Under the pieces are notes generated by a model that saw only the letters and a program-made list of their open reading frames with translations, searched no databases and was not told where the DNA came from. The position numbers and the translations under genes were made by a program. Positions 34,687-43,912 of a stretch of 64,000 nucleotides of DNA are shown piece by piece (position 1 is the first letter of the stretch; each line of letters opens with the position of its first letter). The stretch lies in assembly GCF_002797315.1 (NCBI RefSeq), contig NZ_KZ454936.1:805133-869132 (forward strand). The letters run 5' to 3'. Source of the DNA: Bacillus sp. FJAT-44742. Lineage in GTDB: Bacteria > Bacillota > Bacilli > Bacillales > Marinococcaceae.

Positions 34687-36030
34687 ATGAAGTATGATGT
34701 GTTAATCGCAGGAGGGGGAGTAGCCGGGCTGACTCTCGCTTTAAAATTAGTTAAGAAAAACATTCACGTTTTACTTATTGAAAAGGCTAAGCAGAACCCG
34801 CAAAAGGTGCTCTATAAAGGAGAATTGCTGCAGCCGAAAAGCATAAAAATATTCAGCGATCTGGGCTTATATGACTTGCTGGAAAAAGAGAGCTACCCCT
34901 TACATGTTATTCACTCGATTGAAGTGGAGCTTCAAGAAAATGGATTTCCATCTCCCATATTTGAGAGCGAGCTTCGTTATGATAAACTTGACTCTTTTTA
35001 CAATCAGGCTTTTATGATCCCCCATGAAAAGCTGAGATCCATTTTACTGGAAGAATTAAAAAGATACGAAACATTTCATTATATATGGCCTGGTACATTC
35101 CTGGATTTTACTGAGGACCAAACCCCTGATGCCAGGAAAGCAAGGATTAAAACAAAGGATAAAGAACTGTACTGCCAGGCTGATTTCTACGTAGGAGCTG
35201 AAGGCAGGGTTTCAAAAATCAGGGATTCCATGAAGACAAAAGTGAAGGAAAGTGATTATAATCATCAATTTTTAACGGTTTCCTTTCCACGTCCTCCTTC
35301 CTTAAAAGAATCTGTTATTTTTGCAAGTAAAGATAGTTTTCTCGGCTTATTTCCATTGCCTGAGGGAGAGGTAAGGACAGTTCTGTTGATTCAGCCAGGA
35401 CAGCTGAAAAAAATGAAAGAAGATGGAATCGAAAGTTTTTACAGGGCTTATTATCAGTTCATGCCTGAAATGAAAGGTTACGTAGACTCCGTTGGATGGA
35501 GGGATATTCAGCTGATGATCCCAAAGCGCCATAACGTCTCCCATTATGTGGAAGAAAATAAAGTGATTATAGGGGATACAGCTCACAGCGTCCATCCAAT
35601 GGCTGGGGAAGGAATGAATCTGGCTATTCAAGATGCTGATGTGTTAGGAGAGCTTCTTGGCTGGATGTACAAAGAAAATAAAACGGACCACAAACATTTA
35701 ACGTGGTTTGAAACGATCAGGAAGCCCAGGGCAGAATACTTATCTTTTCTTAGTCATCAATCTGCCTTAGCTTACTCTTTTCCATACCAAACTGCAAGGA
35801 AGACAAGGATGAGAGCTTTATATTACATGGAGAATATACCCAGACTCCATTTCAAGCAGATGCTAAATATTTCTGGGCTTGGCATGTGGAAGTTTTCAGC
35901 ATGGGATTACATGAGAACTATTGGTCTTCCTCCATGGTTTACCTCTAAAAAGCAATATTCCCCGCAAAAGCAGCAGCCGCATTTTTTTACACACAAAGAC
36001 GATTATCCTTGGTACTACAAGTACCATTAA
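34687..36030 (+). CDS. FAD-dependent monooxygenase (UbiH/PHBH fold)
   Basis: The 447-residue enzyme has the N-terminal FAD motif VLIAGGGVAGLTLALKLVKK (about 5-24), a mid-region YVGAEGRVSKIRDSM (the DG-type motif, here EG) and the second FAD motif VIIGDTAHSVHPMAGEGMNLAIQDA (about 295-320). It should hydroxylate an aromatic or polyene substrate. The ATG at 34687 is preferred over TTG 34684 because AGGTG lies 5 bases further upstream. A methyltransferase gene follows after 23 bases, suggesting hydroxylation then O-methylation. The substrate is not readable. Confidence 0.85.
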   Translation: MKYDVLIAGGGVAGLTLALKLVKKNIHVLLIEKAKQNPQKVLYKGELLQPKSIKIFSDLGLYDLLEKESYPLHVIHSIEVELQENGFPSPIFESELRYDKLDSFYNQAFMIPHEKLRSILLEELKRYETFHYIWPGTFLDFTEDQTPDARKARIKTKDKELYCQADFYVGAEGRVSKIRDSMKTKVKESDYNHQFLTVSFPRPPSLKESVIFASKDSFLGLFPLPEGEVRTVLLIQPGQLKKMKEDGIESFYRAYYQFMPEMKGYVDSVGWRDIQLMIPKRHNVSHYVEENKVIIGDTAHSVHPMAGEGMNLAIQDADVLGELLGWMYKENKTDHKHLTWFETIRKPRAEYLSFLSHQSALAYSFPYQTARKTRMRALYYMENIPRLHFKQMLNISGLGMWKFSAWDYMRTIGLPPWFTSKKQYSPQKQQPHFFTHKDDYPWYYKYH

Positions 36031-36053
36031 CTTGATATGAGGTGAGTGGAGAA

Positions 36054-37040
36054 ATGATAAAGGAAATGAAACGATTACTGGAAGCAAGGAAATGGATGAA
36101 AAAAAATGAAGAATTTCTCCCGACCTGGCATGCCCATGTAGGATATAGTTTGGACTTATTTGATCATTTTGCCAAAGGGGCAAAGGTCCAAGAGGTACAA
36201 AGAAAACATGAGCTTGATGAGGCTCTTCTCAAACGATGGGTGGAAGTAGGCCTTGCTATTGGACACCTGAAAAAGAAACGTAATGGGAAAGTAAAAAGTC
36301 ATAAAGAGATGACAAGATATATTTCTAGACATAGTCCTTATTCAGTTGGCGTCCTGTTAACAGAAATGATGGAGCTGCATATACCGACGCTTCTGTCATA
36401 TAAAGATGTAATGAAGGGAAAGGAGCGGGTTAGCTACCTGGAAAAGGATTACGGTCCGATCGTTGCCCAGACATCTTCGTTATTAGAAGCATTAGCTTTC
36501 CCAAAACTTATGGAAGTGATCAAGAAAAATAAAGCTTCTTCTATATTGGATATGGGCTGTGGCTATGGCGGTTATCTAAGTCGTATTTATGAGAAAAATC
36601 CCGCTCTTAAATTAACTGGAATTGAGCTTCATGAAGAAATTGTAAAGGAAGCAAAGGAACAGACTAAGCAAACAAATGTAGAGATTATTCAAGGTGATAT
36701 ACAGAATTTTTATACAAAAGAATACAAATCAGATATTGTAATGATGAATAACCTGCTTTACTATTTTTCAATGGAAGAGCGGCAGGACTTATTTAAAAAT
36801 GCAAAAGAGCTGTTAAATAAAAAAGGACGTTTACTCATTATGGCTCCGTTACAGAACTCCAAGCATGGACAAGCCTTTTCAGCAGCATTTAACAGCTTTA
36901 TGTCAGCCCATGAAAATTTATACCCTCTTCCTTCTGAAAAGGAAATAAAGAGTTATGCCAAGAAAAGCGGTCTCAAAGTAAAGAAAGTCTCCCCTATCAT
37001 TAAAGAAGGCGGATGGTATTTGATTGAGATTGCCAAATAA
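36054..37040 (+). CDS. SAM-dependent methyltransferase with N-terminal helical domain
   Basis: The 328-residue protein has an N-terminal helix-rich, winged-helix-like part (about 1-130), as in small-molecule O-methyltransferases, and a Rossmann methyltransferase domain with motif I ILDMGCGYGGYLSRI (about 165) and ITGIELH-type acidic residue. Later motifs are VMMNNLLYYFS and GRLLIMAPLQ. ATG 36054 has GAGGTGA 8 bases upstream; the in-frame GTG 36042 lies on that site. It is likely in an operon with the monooxygenase. Confidence 0.85.
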   Translation: MIKEMKRLLEARKWMKKNEEFLPTWHAHVGYSLDLFDHFAKGAKVQEVQRKHELDEALLKRWVEVGLAIGHLKKKRNGKVKSHKEMTRYISRHSPYSVGVLLTEMMELHIPTLLSYKDVMKGKERVSYLEKDYGPIVAQTSSLLEALAFPKLMEVIKKNKASSILDMGCGYGGYLSRIYEKNPALKLTGIELHEEIVKEAKEQTKQTNVEIIQGDIQNFYTKEYKSDIVMMNNLLYYFSMEERQDLFKNAKELLNKKGRLLIMAPLQNSKHGQAFSAAFNSFMSAHENLYPLPSEKEIKSYAKKSGLKVKKVSPIIKEGGWYLIEIAK

Positions 37041-37125
37041 AAAGAAATGGAACGTTATCGTTCCTCCTGAATAGCATGAGATATAGGCTCTGCCGTATTG
37101 ATGCTTTTATAGGAGGGACTTTTTT

Positions 37126-38976
37126 ATGTGTGGAATAGCAGGATGGATACATTTTTCCTCTGACCTGCATCAAGAAAAAGAAGAGATGCTAAAAATGATA
37201 AAGACGCTGCGGCTGCGAGGGCCAGATGAAGAAAATATATGGTCTGACCGTCATGCTTTGTTTGGACATACACGACTCATTGTTGTGGACCCTGCTGGGG
37301 GAAAACAGCCAATGACAAAAACGGCAGCAGGGAAGACATGTACGATCATTTATAATGGAGAACTCTATAATACAGAAGAGGTGCGAAAAGAGCTTCTAGC
37401 AAAAGGGTATACCTTTGCTTCTTCCTCAGATACTGAAGTGCTGTTAACAGCGTTTCTTGAATGGAAGGAACAGTGCGTGGAAAAGGTAAACGGTATTTTT
37501 GCTTTTGCCATTTGGGATCATCATAAAGAAGAGCTTTTCCTGGGAAGGGATCGGCTTGGAGTAAAGCCTCTCTTTTTTGCAGAAAAAAACGGAGGCTTTC
37601 TTTTTGCTTCAGAAATAAAAGCTATTTTGGCACACAGGGAGGTAAAACCTGTCCTTGATGAAGAAGGGCTATTGGATATTTTCGGCCTGGGGCCTTCACG
37701 GACACCTGGGAAAGGAGTGTTTCAAGGGGTTCAAGAGCTTCGACCTGCCCATGTCCTTCGTCTTTCAAGAACGGGAAAAAGAATCAGCAGATACTGGAAT
37801 GTAAAGAGCGCTGATCATAAAGAGGATGAGCGGGATACTGCTCTTCATATACGCCAGCTGCTTCAGGATACTGTAGAAAGACAGCTGATTGCTGATGTAC
37901 CGGTAAGTACTCTTTTGTCCGGGGGAATAGATTCCAGTGCTTTGACAGCTTTTGCCGCTACACATCTTGCTGGTGAAGGGAAAGGAAAGCTTCATACGTT
38001 TTCTATCGATTATGAAGATAACAGCAAGCACTTTAAAGCAAATGAATTTCAACCGGCCAGCGATAAATCGTTTATTGAATTAATGAGTAAACAATACTCG
38101 ACAATTCATCATAACAAAGTGATTCCTGTTCATACATTGGCTGATATGCTGGATGATGCAGTTATGGCCCGTGACTTGCCTGGCATGGCAGACATTGATT
38201 CTTCCTTACTGTGGTTTTCAAAAGAAATAAAAAAGACTGCGACTGTGGCACTATCTGGAGAGTGTGCAGATGAAATCTTTGGAGGGTATCCCTGGTTTTA
38301 CAAGAAGGACCTTCTTCAGAGAAAAGGATTTCCGTGGATGGACTCCTTGAGTGAACGAAAAAAGCTGCTGCGAAAGGAATGGCAGGAAAAACTAAACGTA
38401 GAAGAGTATTCACATGACCGGTATCTAGAAACATTGAAGGAAGTTCCTGCTCATGAAGATGATTCAAAAGAAGAGGCAAAGAGAAGGGAAATGTTTTACT
38501 TAAACATGATATGGTTTATGACCACTTTGCTTGATAGAAAAGATCGCATGAGTATGGCAGCAAGTCTGGAGGTAAGGGTGCCGTTTGCCGACCACAGGCT
38601 GGTTGAATATGTGTGGAATATTCCTTGGGAAATGAAGAGGTTAAATGGGATGGAAAAAGGAATCCTCCGTAAAGCGCTGGAGGGCATTTTGCCTTATGAA
38701 GTCCTTTACCGAAAGAAAAGTCCATACCCTAAAACACACCATCCAGTTTATACAAATCTGGTAACTCAAAAAGTCAGAGATATACTGGCAGATAAACACG
38801 CTCCAATTCTTGAAATAGTGGACCGTGCCGAATTAAAAAAGCTTGCTGACAGCAAGGGTGCTTCTTTTACCGTTCCCTGGTTCGGGCAGCTGATGACAGG
38901 ACCTCAGCTCCTTGCCAATATGGTTCAAATGAATAAGTGGCTTAAAATTAACAACATAGACATTATTTCTCCTTAA
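37126..38976 (+). CDS. asnO: Asparagine synthase, AsnO type
   Basis: This glutamine-hydrolysing asparagine synthetase has 616 residues. The class II amidotransferase domain begins MCGIAGW with catalytic Cys2, then LRGPDEE and YNGELYN. The synthetase domain has the ATP-binding SGGIDSSALT (about 265) and LSGECADEIFGGYPWF. The sequence follows the AsnO (YisO) type, which in B. subtilis is linked to sporulation, more closely than AsnB (for example GLGPSRTPGKGVFQG and RDLPGMADIDSSLLWF). ATG 37126 follows AGGAGGGAC. No terminator is obvious before the repeat downstream. Confidence 0.93.
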   Translation: MCGIAGWIHFSSDLHQEKEEMLKMIKTLRLRGPDEENIWSDRHALFGHTRLIVVDPAGGKQPMTKTAAGKTCTIIYNGELYNTEEVRKELLAKGYTFASSSDTEVLLTAFLEWKEQCVEKVNGIFAFAIWDHHKEELFLGRDRLGVKPLFFAEKNGGFLFASEIKAILAHREVKPVLDEEGLLDIFGLGPSRTPGKGVFQGVQELRPAHVLRLSRTGKRISRYWNVKSADHKEDERDTALHIRQLLQDTVERQLIADVPVSTLLSGGIDSSALTAFAATHLAGEGKGKLHTFSIDYEDNSKHFKANEFQPASDKSFIELMSKQYSTIHHNKVIPVHTLADMLDDAVMARDLPGMADIDSSLLWFSKEIKKTATVALSGECADEIFGGYPWFYKKDLLQRKGFPWMDSLSERKKLLRKEWQEKLNVEEYSHDRYLETLKEVPAHEDDSKEEAKRREMFYLNMIWFMTTLLDRKDRMSMAASLEVRVPFADHRLVEYVWNIPWEMKRLNGMEKGILRKALEGILPYEVLYRKKSPYPKTHHPVYTNLVTQKVRDILADKHAPILEIVDRAELKKLADSKGASFTVPWFGQLMTGPQLLANMVQMNKWLKINNIDIISP

Positions 38977-39095
38977 GACGCCATAATAGGGGGAATGAAC
39001 CAGGCTAGGACAATAACTGTCTCACCTAAGTAACTGAGGCCCAACTATTGGATTCAAAACTGTTTGGTTATCCGACCGTGGCGATATTCCCCTGT

Positions 39096-39282
39096 TAGCT
39101 GAAGCCATGCTAGAGGCATAGAAGACACCGTGAAAGCGAATGAAATGAAGCTTAAGGGGATGTCGCCCTTGTGCCTTTAGGTGCAAGGGAGTGGACTTTG
39201 AACAAACAACCAATAGAATACTGAAAACAAAAAAGAGCTCTCACAGATGTGAGGGCTCTTCTCTCTCGCTGGGTTTTGTCCC
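39096..39282 (+). repeat. Dispersed structured repeat, copy A
   Basis: These 187 bases match 56903-57091 along their whole length. One hairpin is 39166-39175 / 39180-39189 with loop TTTA. A second is AAGAGCTCTCAC / GTGAGGGCTCTT (39233-39260). The second hairpin has its T run on the minus strand, so it also ends transcription of the DUF3918 gene. The rest of the 335-base gap (38977-39095) shows no gene. It lies between convergent asnO and the DUF3918 gene. Confidence 0.85.
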
Positions 39283-39311
39283 AGACTCATTTTAAACAGG
39301 AAGTAATTAGA

Positions 39312-39500
39312 CTAATCCCGCATTTCATCAAAGGCTTTTTGCATTGGCTCCATCATGTTATTGTTTCCATTTCCATTTCCATTGCTTTGGCTTCTTCCCA
39401 GGCTGTAAGCCGCTGCCCCTACTCCTAAGCTAACTAAAGATAACATGACTGCATTATTGCCATTGTTTTTGCGGTTGTTATTTCGCCCCATGCCAAACAT
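39312..39500 (-). CDS. DUF3918-like small protein
   Basis: The 62-residue product begins MFGMGRNNNRK, has a short hydrophobic helix (VMLSLVSLGVGAAAYSLG, about 18-35) and an Asn/Gly-rich low-complexity part before an acidic tail. This matches small DUF3918 proteins found in Bacillaceae, of unknown function. ATG 39500 is preceded by AGGAGGAGATGG on the minus strand. It stands alone, ending at the hairpin in repeat copy A. Confidence 0.72.
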   Translation of the reverse strand: MFGMGRNNNRKNNGNNAVMLSLVSLGVGAAAYSLGRSQSNGNGNGNNNMMEPMQKAFDEMRD

Positions 39501-39617
39501 GAAACCATCTCCTCCTGTGTTTTAGCTGGAATTCATTCATTCAGCCCAGCCACTATTAATATGAGGATTTTTCTTGGCATGTAAACAAGGATGTTGTTAC
39601 CATGAGCTGCTCAACTA

Positions 39618-39655
39618 ACAAAAGAGGTTCCCTTATAGTAAGGAACCTCTTTTGT
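39618..39655. terminator. Terminator of the lipoprotein gene
   Basis: A perfect 14-bp stem (ACAAAAGAGGTTCC / GGAACCTCTTTTGT) with a 10-base loop lies 5 bases after the minus-strand stop at 39660. A and T flanks allow use in both directions. Confidence 0.85.
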
Positions 39656-39659
39656 TTCG

Positions 39660-40337
39660 TTATTCTTCCTCTGCATCATTGAGGTTAATTTCAATTTCCA
39701 GGTCATCACCAATGGTTTCTGCTTGACCGTCGGTTGCTCCTTCAATAGAAAGAGTAAGGGTTTCAAGTTCGGCCGGATCCATGTCTAAGTAGAAAATAAC
39801 ATAATCCTTTTCGACTGTGTCTTCTCCAAACTCGCCGCCTACACTGCCCGAATCAAAAATATCGGCATTTACCTCTTCACCTGTATTGGTGGAAAGAGAA
39901 GCTTGGTTAGGATAAAAAATTACTGTGTCTTCTTCATTGTTTTGAGCTTCCATAAGCACAGCTACAATTGTTTCATCGTCTTTTTCTCCAACAAGAACTT
40001 CTTGGATGGAAAGCGAAATAGGACCGGATTCCTCTTCGATACCAAGGTCAGTGTCTTCATATATAATAGTGGCATCATCAATTCCTTCAGCTGTAGTGGT
40101 TTCTTCTTCCGCTTCTTCTTCATCCAGCTCTTCATCTGGATCTGGAGCTTCTTCTTCCTCCTGTTCGTCCTCATCAATATCCTCGGCATCTTCCTCAGGA
40201 GCCTGTGCATCCTCTTCTACAATATCCCCGTTTTCTTCTGCTCCTTCATCAATAACGGCATCGTCTTCTTCACCGTTACATGCTGTTCCAAGAACAAGCA
40301 CAGAAGAGAGGGACACGAGCAGTAATGATTTTTTCAT
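39660..40337 (-). CDS. Acidic lipoprotein of unknown function
   Basis: The 225-residue protein has a signal peptide with lipobox VLGTAC (Cys20). A very acidic, low-complexity linker of Glu and Asp follows (about 22-90). The remaining domain (about 95-225) has strand-like segments such as ISLSIQEVLVGEKDDETIVAVLMEAQNNEED and ends in NLNDAEEE, suggesting a DUF4352-like beta-sandwich; that fold call is tentative. AGGAGGAACAATGA precedes ATG 40337. Acidic linkers are common in secreted proteins of halophiles. Confidence 0.75.
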   Translation of the reverse strand: MKKSLLLVSLSSVLVLGTACNGEEDDAVIDEGAEENGDIVEEDAQAPEEDAEDIDEDEQEEEEAPDPDEELDEEEAEEETTTAEGIDDATIIYEDTDLGIEEESGPISLSIQEVLVGEKDDETIVAVLMEAQNNEEDTVIFYPNQASLSTNTGEEVNADIFDSGSVGGEFGEDTVEKDYVIFYLDMDPAELETLTLSIEGATDGQAETIGDDLEIEINLNDAEEE

Positions 40338-40563
40338 TCATTGTTCCTCCTATGTAAGCATGATAATAATCTCTTCGATTGACCAATTATTAGTATACCT
40401 AAATAAATGAATTTGTAAAGAAAAGGGTATGGGTAAGCTATTGTTTGTTCTCAAAGAGCTGTGACTGATTATATGTAGCTTTCACAGTTATACTATCCTA
40501 TAAGAAATCCTTGTGTTTGTTCATGAAAAGGATTCGCCAACCATGAGTTATTTTTCTGTAAAG

Positions 40564-40594
40564 GAAAAAAACCTCCCCCTTTTAAGGAGAGGCA
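40564..40594 (-). terminator. Terminator of the xpt-permease operon
   Basis: On the minus strand CCTCTCCTT pairs with AAGGGGGAGG and runs into seven T residues, just after the permease stop at 40604. Confidence 0.82.
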
Positions 40595-40603
40595 ATAAAG
40601 AAT

Positions 40604-42121
40604 CTAAGCTGCTTCTTTTTTATCCTCCAAAATTTCATCTGCCTGAACATTAGCAAATTTCAAGGAATAAAGAATAAAGAAAACACCAATTGCACAATAA
40701 GCCAGTGTAAAGTCTCCCGCTGCATTTACTGCTAAAGATGGTGCATGCATAAATCCAAAGAAAGAGAGGATGGCACCAACGAAAGAAAACGCTGCAGCCT
40801 TTTTGAAATTATGGTCAATGATAAAGACGGTAATGGCTCCAAGGATAATGGCCGTAAACATGGCTCCTTCACCGAGGGGGACAATGCCAGTTGAAATATC
40901 TCTGACTACTTCACCAGCTTCATTGTTAAATCTTGTCATTACATAGTTAGCGACATAAGGAAGCATAGCCAGTGCCACTGCCGGATAATACTTTGTGGAA
41001 TTCTGCTGAAAAGCAGAAGATACCATGGAAATTCCTACAAAAACCAGGATAGGAGCAACAGCTGCTACAGGTATGAAAGCGGAGATAGCAGCAATTAAGC
41101 CAAAACAAGCTGCCAGTGCAAATACAGCGGCGTTCAAAATGCTGTATCCCCTTCCGGCTCCCATCCATTTCGAACCTACCGTAGCAATGTACACAGTAGT
41201 TGGAAACAATCCACCAAACAATGTGCCGATCATTGTCCCTGTTCCATCAACAGCCTGGCATTCTCTTACGTCATAATCATCCCCTTCAGCAGACATGGCT
41301 TCTACATTATTCATTGTCTCAATTGCATTATAGAGTGTAATAGGCAGAATAACTGCCAGTAAGCCAATAAGGGAGCCAAATAAATAATTAAATCCTTCAA
41401 TCCCTGCAAGTGTGGGAACAAGAGGATAAAAACCAAGATTGGCCATTCCTTCTTGTACCTGGTTCATATTTACCTCACCAATCGCGAAAGCAAGGACGGT
41501 ACCAATAACAATCGCAAAAAGAGATGTCGGAATGTTAAAAGGCATGGATATCTTGCCAAGAACGCCCACTAAGATAATGGCTAAGACAACTAAGCCGACA
41601 ACAGGTACAGAGAATGTATTGAATAGCATTTCTCCAGCGATAAACGTAAGAGCGACACCTGCAAGGGCGCCAAGCATAGCTGCGCGGGGAAGGTTGCGCT
41701 TTACCCAGTTTCCGGAAAAAGCAACAAGAGCTTCAATCAACCCGCTTATGAAACAAGCAGCCAATGCAATTTTCCATGCGAGTTCCGGATCACCTGTTAA
41801 TTGGTTTGCCGGCAGCAGGACCCCGAAGAGAAAAATAAACATAACGGGTGTGCTGATCCCGTAGGAAAGAGCTGTTACGTCTGTTCTTCCTTCCTTTTGT
41901 GCGAGACGGTTGGCCATGTAAGCGTAATACAGGTTACCAAAAATGACTGCTGCGGCCGCTCCAGGAATTACTTTTCCAAAAACAATTTCTGCAGGAAACC
42001 CCATACCAAGCATGGTTACGGCAATGATAACAAAATTGGCCAGGTTGTTTTGAAATAATGCAAAAAAGGCGTCCGTATCTTCTTTCTTATACCACGGGTA
42101 ATGGACAGTGTTGGTTGTCAT
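40604..42121 (-). CDS. Purine permease of the xanthine/uracil transporter superfamily
   Basis: A 505-residue multi-pass membrane protein with about 12 hydrophobic segments. Family-like features are TALSYGISTPVMFIF and MNNVEAMSAEGDDYDVRECQAVDGTGTMIGTLFGG. It is not close to B. subtilis PbuX and belongs to a different branch. The purine role is inferred from its place 15 bases after xpt in an operon with PurR boxes and a guanine riboswitch. Substrates could be xanthine, guanine or hypoxanthine. Confidence 0.8.
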   Translation of the reverse strand: MTTNTVHYPWYKKEDTDAFFALFQNNLANFVIIAVTMLGMGFPAEIVFGKVIPGAAAAVIFGNLYYAYMANRLAQKEGRTDVTALSYGISTPVMFIFLFGVLLPANQLTGDPELAWKIALAACFISGLIEALVAFSGNWVKRNLPRAAMLGALAGVALTFIAGEMLFNTFSVPVVGLVVLAIILVGVLGKISMPFNIPTSLFAIVIGTVLAFAIGEVNMNQVQEGMANLGFYPLVPTLAGIEGFNYLFGSLIGLLAVILPITLYNAIETMNNVEAMSAEGDDYDVRECQAVDGTGTMIGTLFGGLFPTTVYIATVGSKWMGAGRGYSILNAAVFALAACFGLIAAISAFIPVAAVAPILVFVGISMVSSAFQQNSTKYYPAVALAMLPYVANYVMTRFNNEAGEVVRDISTGIVPLGEGAMFTAIILGAITVFIIDHNFKKAAAFSFVGAILSFFGFMHAPSLAVNAAGDFTLAYCAIGVFFILYSLKFANVQADEILEDKKEAA

Positions 42122-42136
42122 CGTTTTCCCTCTTTC

Positions 42137-42757
<621 letters not shown>

Positions 42758-42770
42758 TCATCCACTCAAT

Positions 42771-42823
42771 GAAAAAAGCCCGATCTCCAGTGTCCATATG
42801 AGCGAACAACTGATGATCGGGCT
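42771..42823 (-). terminator. Expression-platform terminator of the guanine riboswitch
   Basis: On the minus strand AGCCCGAT (42816-42823) pairs with ATCGGGCT (42777-42784) and is followed by TTTTTT. It lies between the aptamer and xpt, as expected for ligand-induced termination. Confidence 0.85.
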
Positions 42824-42857
42824 GTGTGCATAAAATAAGCCATATTCATCCGAGGTT

Positions 42858-42926
42858 CACCCATAGTCGAATGATATGGTCATTCGGTAGAAACTTGCAG
42901 GCCGTATTCCCGCGATTATATGAGTG
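42858..42926 (-). promoter_or_regulatory. Guanine-class purine riboswitch aptamer
   Basis: The minus strand reads P1 CACTCAT / ATGGGTG, the junction ATATAATC, AGTTTCTACC and CGACTATG, all hallmarks of the purine aptamer. The base before TAT in GACTAT is C (position 74 equivalent), which specifies guanine or hypoxanthine rather than adenine. The second loop carries CCATATCA where many have CCGTAAA-like sequence. Ligand binding should stop transcription of xpt and the permease. Confidence 0.95.
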
Positions 42927-42954
42927 AGTATGTATAAATTTGTCGTATGTATGG

Positions 42955-42983
42955 ATTATAACGCAAATTGACAATGTTGAAAA
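42955..42983 (-). promoter_or_regulatory. Sigma-A promoter of xpt
   Basis: On the minus strand TATAAT (42955-42960) is 17 bases from TTTTCA (42978-42983). It lies just upstream of the aptamer and below the PurR boxes. Confidence 0.65.
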
Positions 42984-42997
42984 GAAAAAATAGCTTT

Positions 42998-43041
42998 AAA
43001 TACGAATTTTAATTTTAATTAGGATTTTAATGTTCGTATTT
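42998..43041 (-). promoter_or_regulatory. Pair of inverted PurR boxes
   Basis: AAATACGAACATT (43029-43041, minus strand) matches the PurBox AWWWCCGAACWWT at 12 of 13 positions, and AAATACGAATTTT (42998-43010, plus strand) is a weaker, inverted partner 18 bases away. In B. subtilis xpt is controlled by both PurR and the riboswitch. The rest of the 507-base gap holds the crr leader. Confidence 0.75.
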
Positions 43042-43099
43042 TGGCGGGTTTTTCTTTTTAGGAAGTAATGATAGATGGTGATTTTTACAGGCTGTCTCG

Positions 43100-43128
43100 T
43101 TGACTTTTATATGGCTGTTCGTTACATT
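43100..43128 (+). promoter_or_regulatory. Candidate promoter of crr
   Basis: TTGACT (43100-43105) and TACATT (43123-43128) are 17 bases apart. They lie about 120 bases before the EIIA gene. Confidence 0.4.
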
Positions 43129-43249
43129 TTATGAGGGTAACCGCAATGGAAAGCTATTCTTTTTTGAATCACTCAATAAAGAAAAGTAAAGATGAATGGT
43201 TTCATGGCTTTTAGACAAGGTTATACATATGTAAAAGAGGTGATTAAAT

Positions 43250-43750
43250 ATGTTGAAAAAATTATTTGGAAAGAAAAATGAGCCACAGGATTTGGTGGTT
43301 TATTCTCCTGTTTCAGGAAAATACGTTGATTTAACAGAAGTACCTGATCCAACATTTTCGGAAAAAATGATGGGAGAAGGCTTTGCTGTTGATCCTTCTG
43401 AAGGACGGGTAGTATCCCCAGTAGATGGAAAGGTCATTCAAGTATTTCCTACAAAACATGCTGTTGGTATTAAGTCTAATGAAGGTCTTGATATTCTTAT
43501 TCATATCGGACTGGAAACAGTGGCAATGAATGGAGAAGGGTTTGAAGCTCACGTCTCAGAAGGAGACAAAGTAAAAGCGGGAGACCTTCTCATTGAATTT
43601 TCCCTTGACGATGTTAAGGAAAAAGCAAAAAGTACTTTAACTCCAGTGGTATTTACTGAAGGGGAACAATTTGAGAACCTGGAATTAAAAGAAGCTGAAG
43701 ATGTAAAATGCGGAGAAACGGAAGTCGCTTCTGTGACTGTGAAAGCTTAA
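43250..43750 (+). CDS. crr: PTS glucose-type EIIA protein (YpqE-like)
   Basis: A free-standing 166-residue EIIA-Glc. The family pattern is SPVSGKYVDLTEVPDPTFSEKMMGEG, then LDILIHIGLETVAMNGEGF with the phosphorylated His near residue 86, and KVKAGDLLIEF. It accepts phosphate from HPr for a glucose-family EIIBC partner that is not in this window. ATG 43250 follows AAAAGAGGTG. A terminator follows. Confidence 0.92.
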   Translation: MLKKLFGKKNEPQDLVVYSPVSGKYVDLTEVPDPTFSEKMMGEGFAVDPSEGRVVSPVDGKVIQVFPTKHAVGIKSNEGLDILIHIGLETVAMNGEGFEAHVSEGDKVKAGDLLIEFSLDDVKEKAKSTLTPVVFTEGEQFENLELKEAEDVKCGETEVASVTVKA

Positions 43751-43760
43751 GGCATTAGTG

Positions 43761-43789
43761 AAAACACCCGAGCAACCGGGTGTTTTTTT
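43761..43789 (+). terminator. Rho-independent terminator after crr
   Basis: AACACCCG pairs with CGGGTGTT around a 6-base loop and is followed by seven T residues. Confidence 0.9.
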
Positions 43790-43836
43790 GTGCCTGCAAG
43801 TTTTTAGGTTTCTTATATATTTCTCAGGGAAATTTA

Positions 43837-43861
43837 GTTTTAAACCATAGGATACGGGAAG
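43837..43861 (+). promoter_or_regulatory. Sigma-B-like promoter of the first YflT gene
   Basis: GTTTTA (43837-43842), 13 bases and GGGAAG (43856-43861) match the sigma-B consensus GTTTAA-N13-14-GGGTAT closely. B. subtilis yflT belongs to the sigma-B general stress regulon. Confidence 0.65.
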
Positions 43862-43912
43862 GTAGATTGTATAGAACAAAACAAACAGGTATAGCTACCG
43901 GAGGTGATTTCC

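Noticed and set aside
39022-39213. Minus-strand reading frame of 63 codons inside repeat copy A
   Set aside because: It lies within the dispersed element, has no ribosome site, and similar frames appear in copy B only because the DNA repeats.
40006-40410. Ser-rich plus-strand reading frame
   Set aside because: It is the antisense of the Glu/Asp-rich lipoprotein linker; GAA/GAG codons read backwards give Ser.
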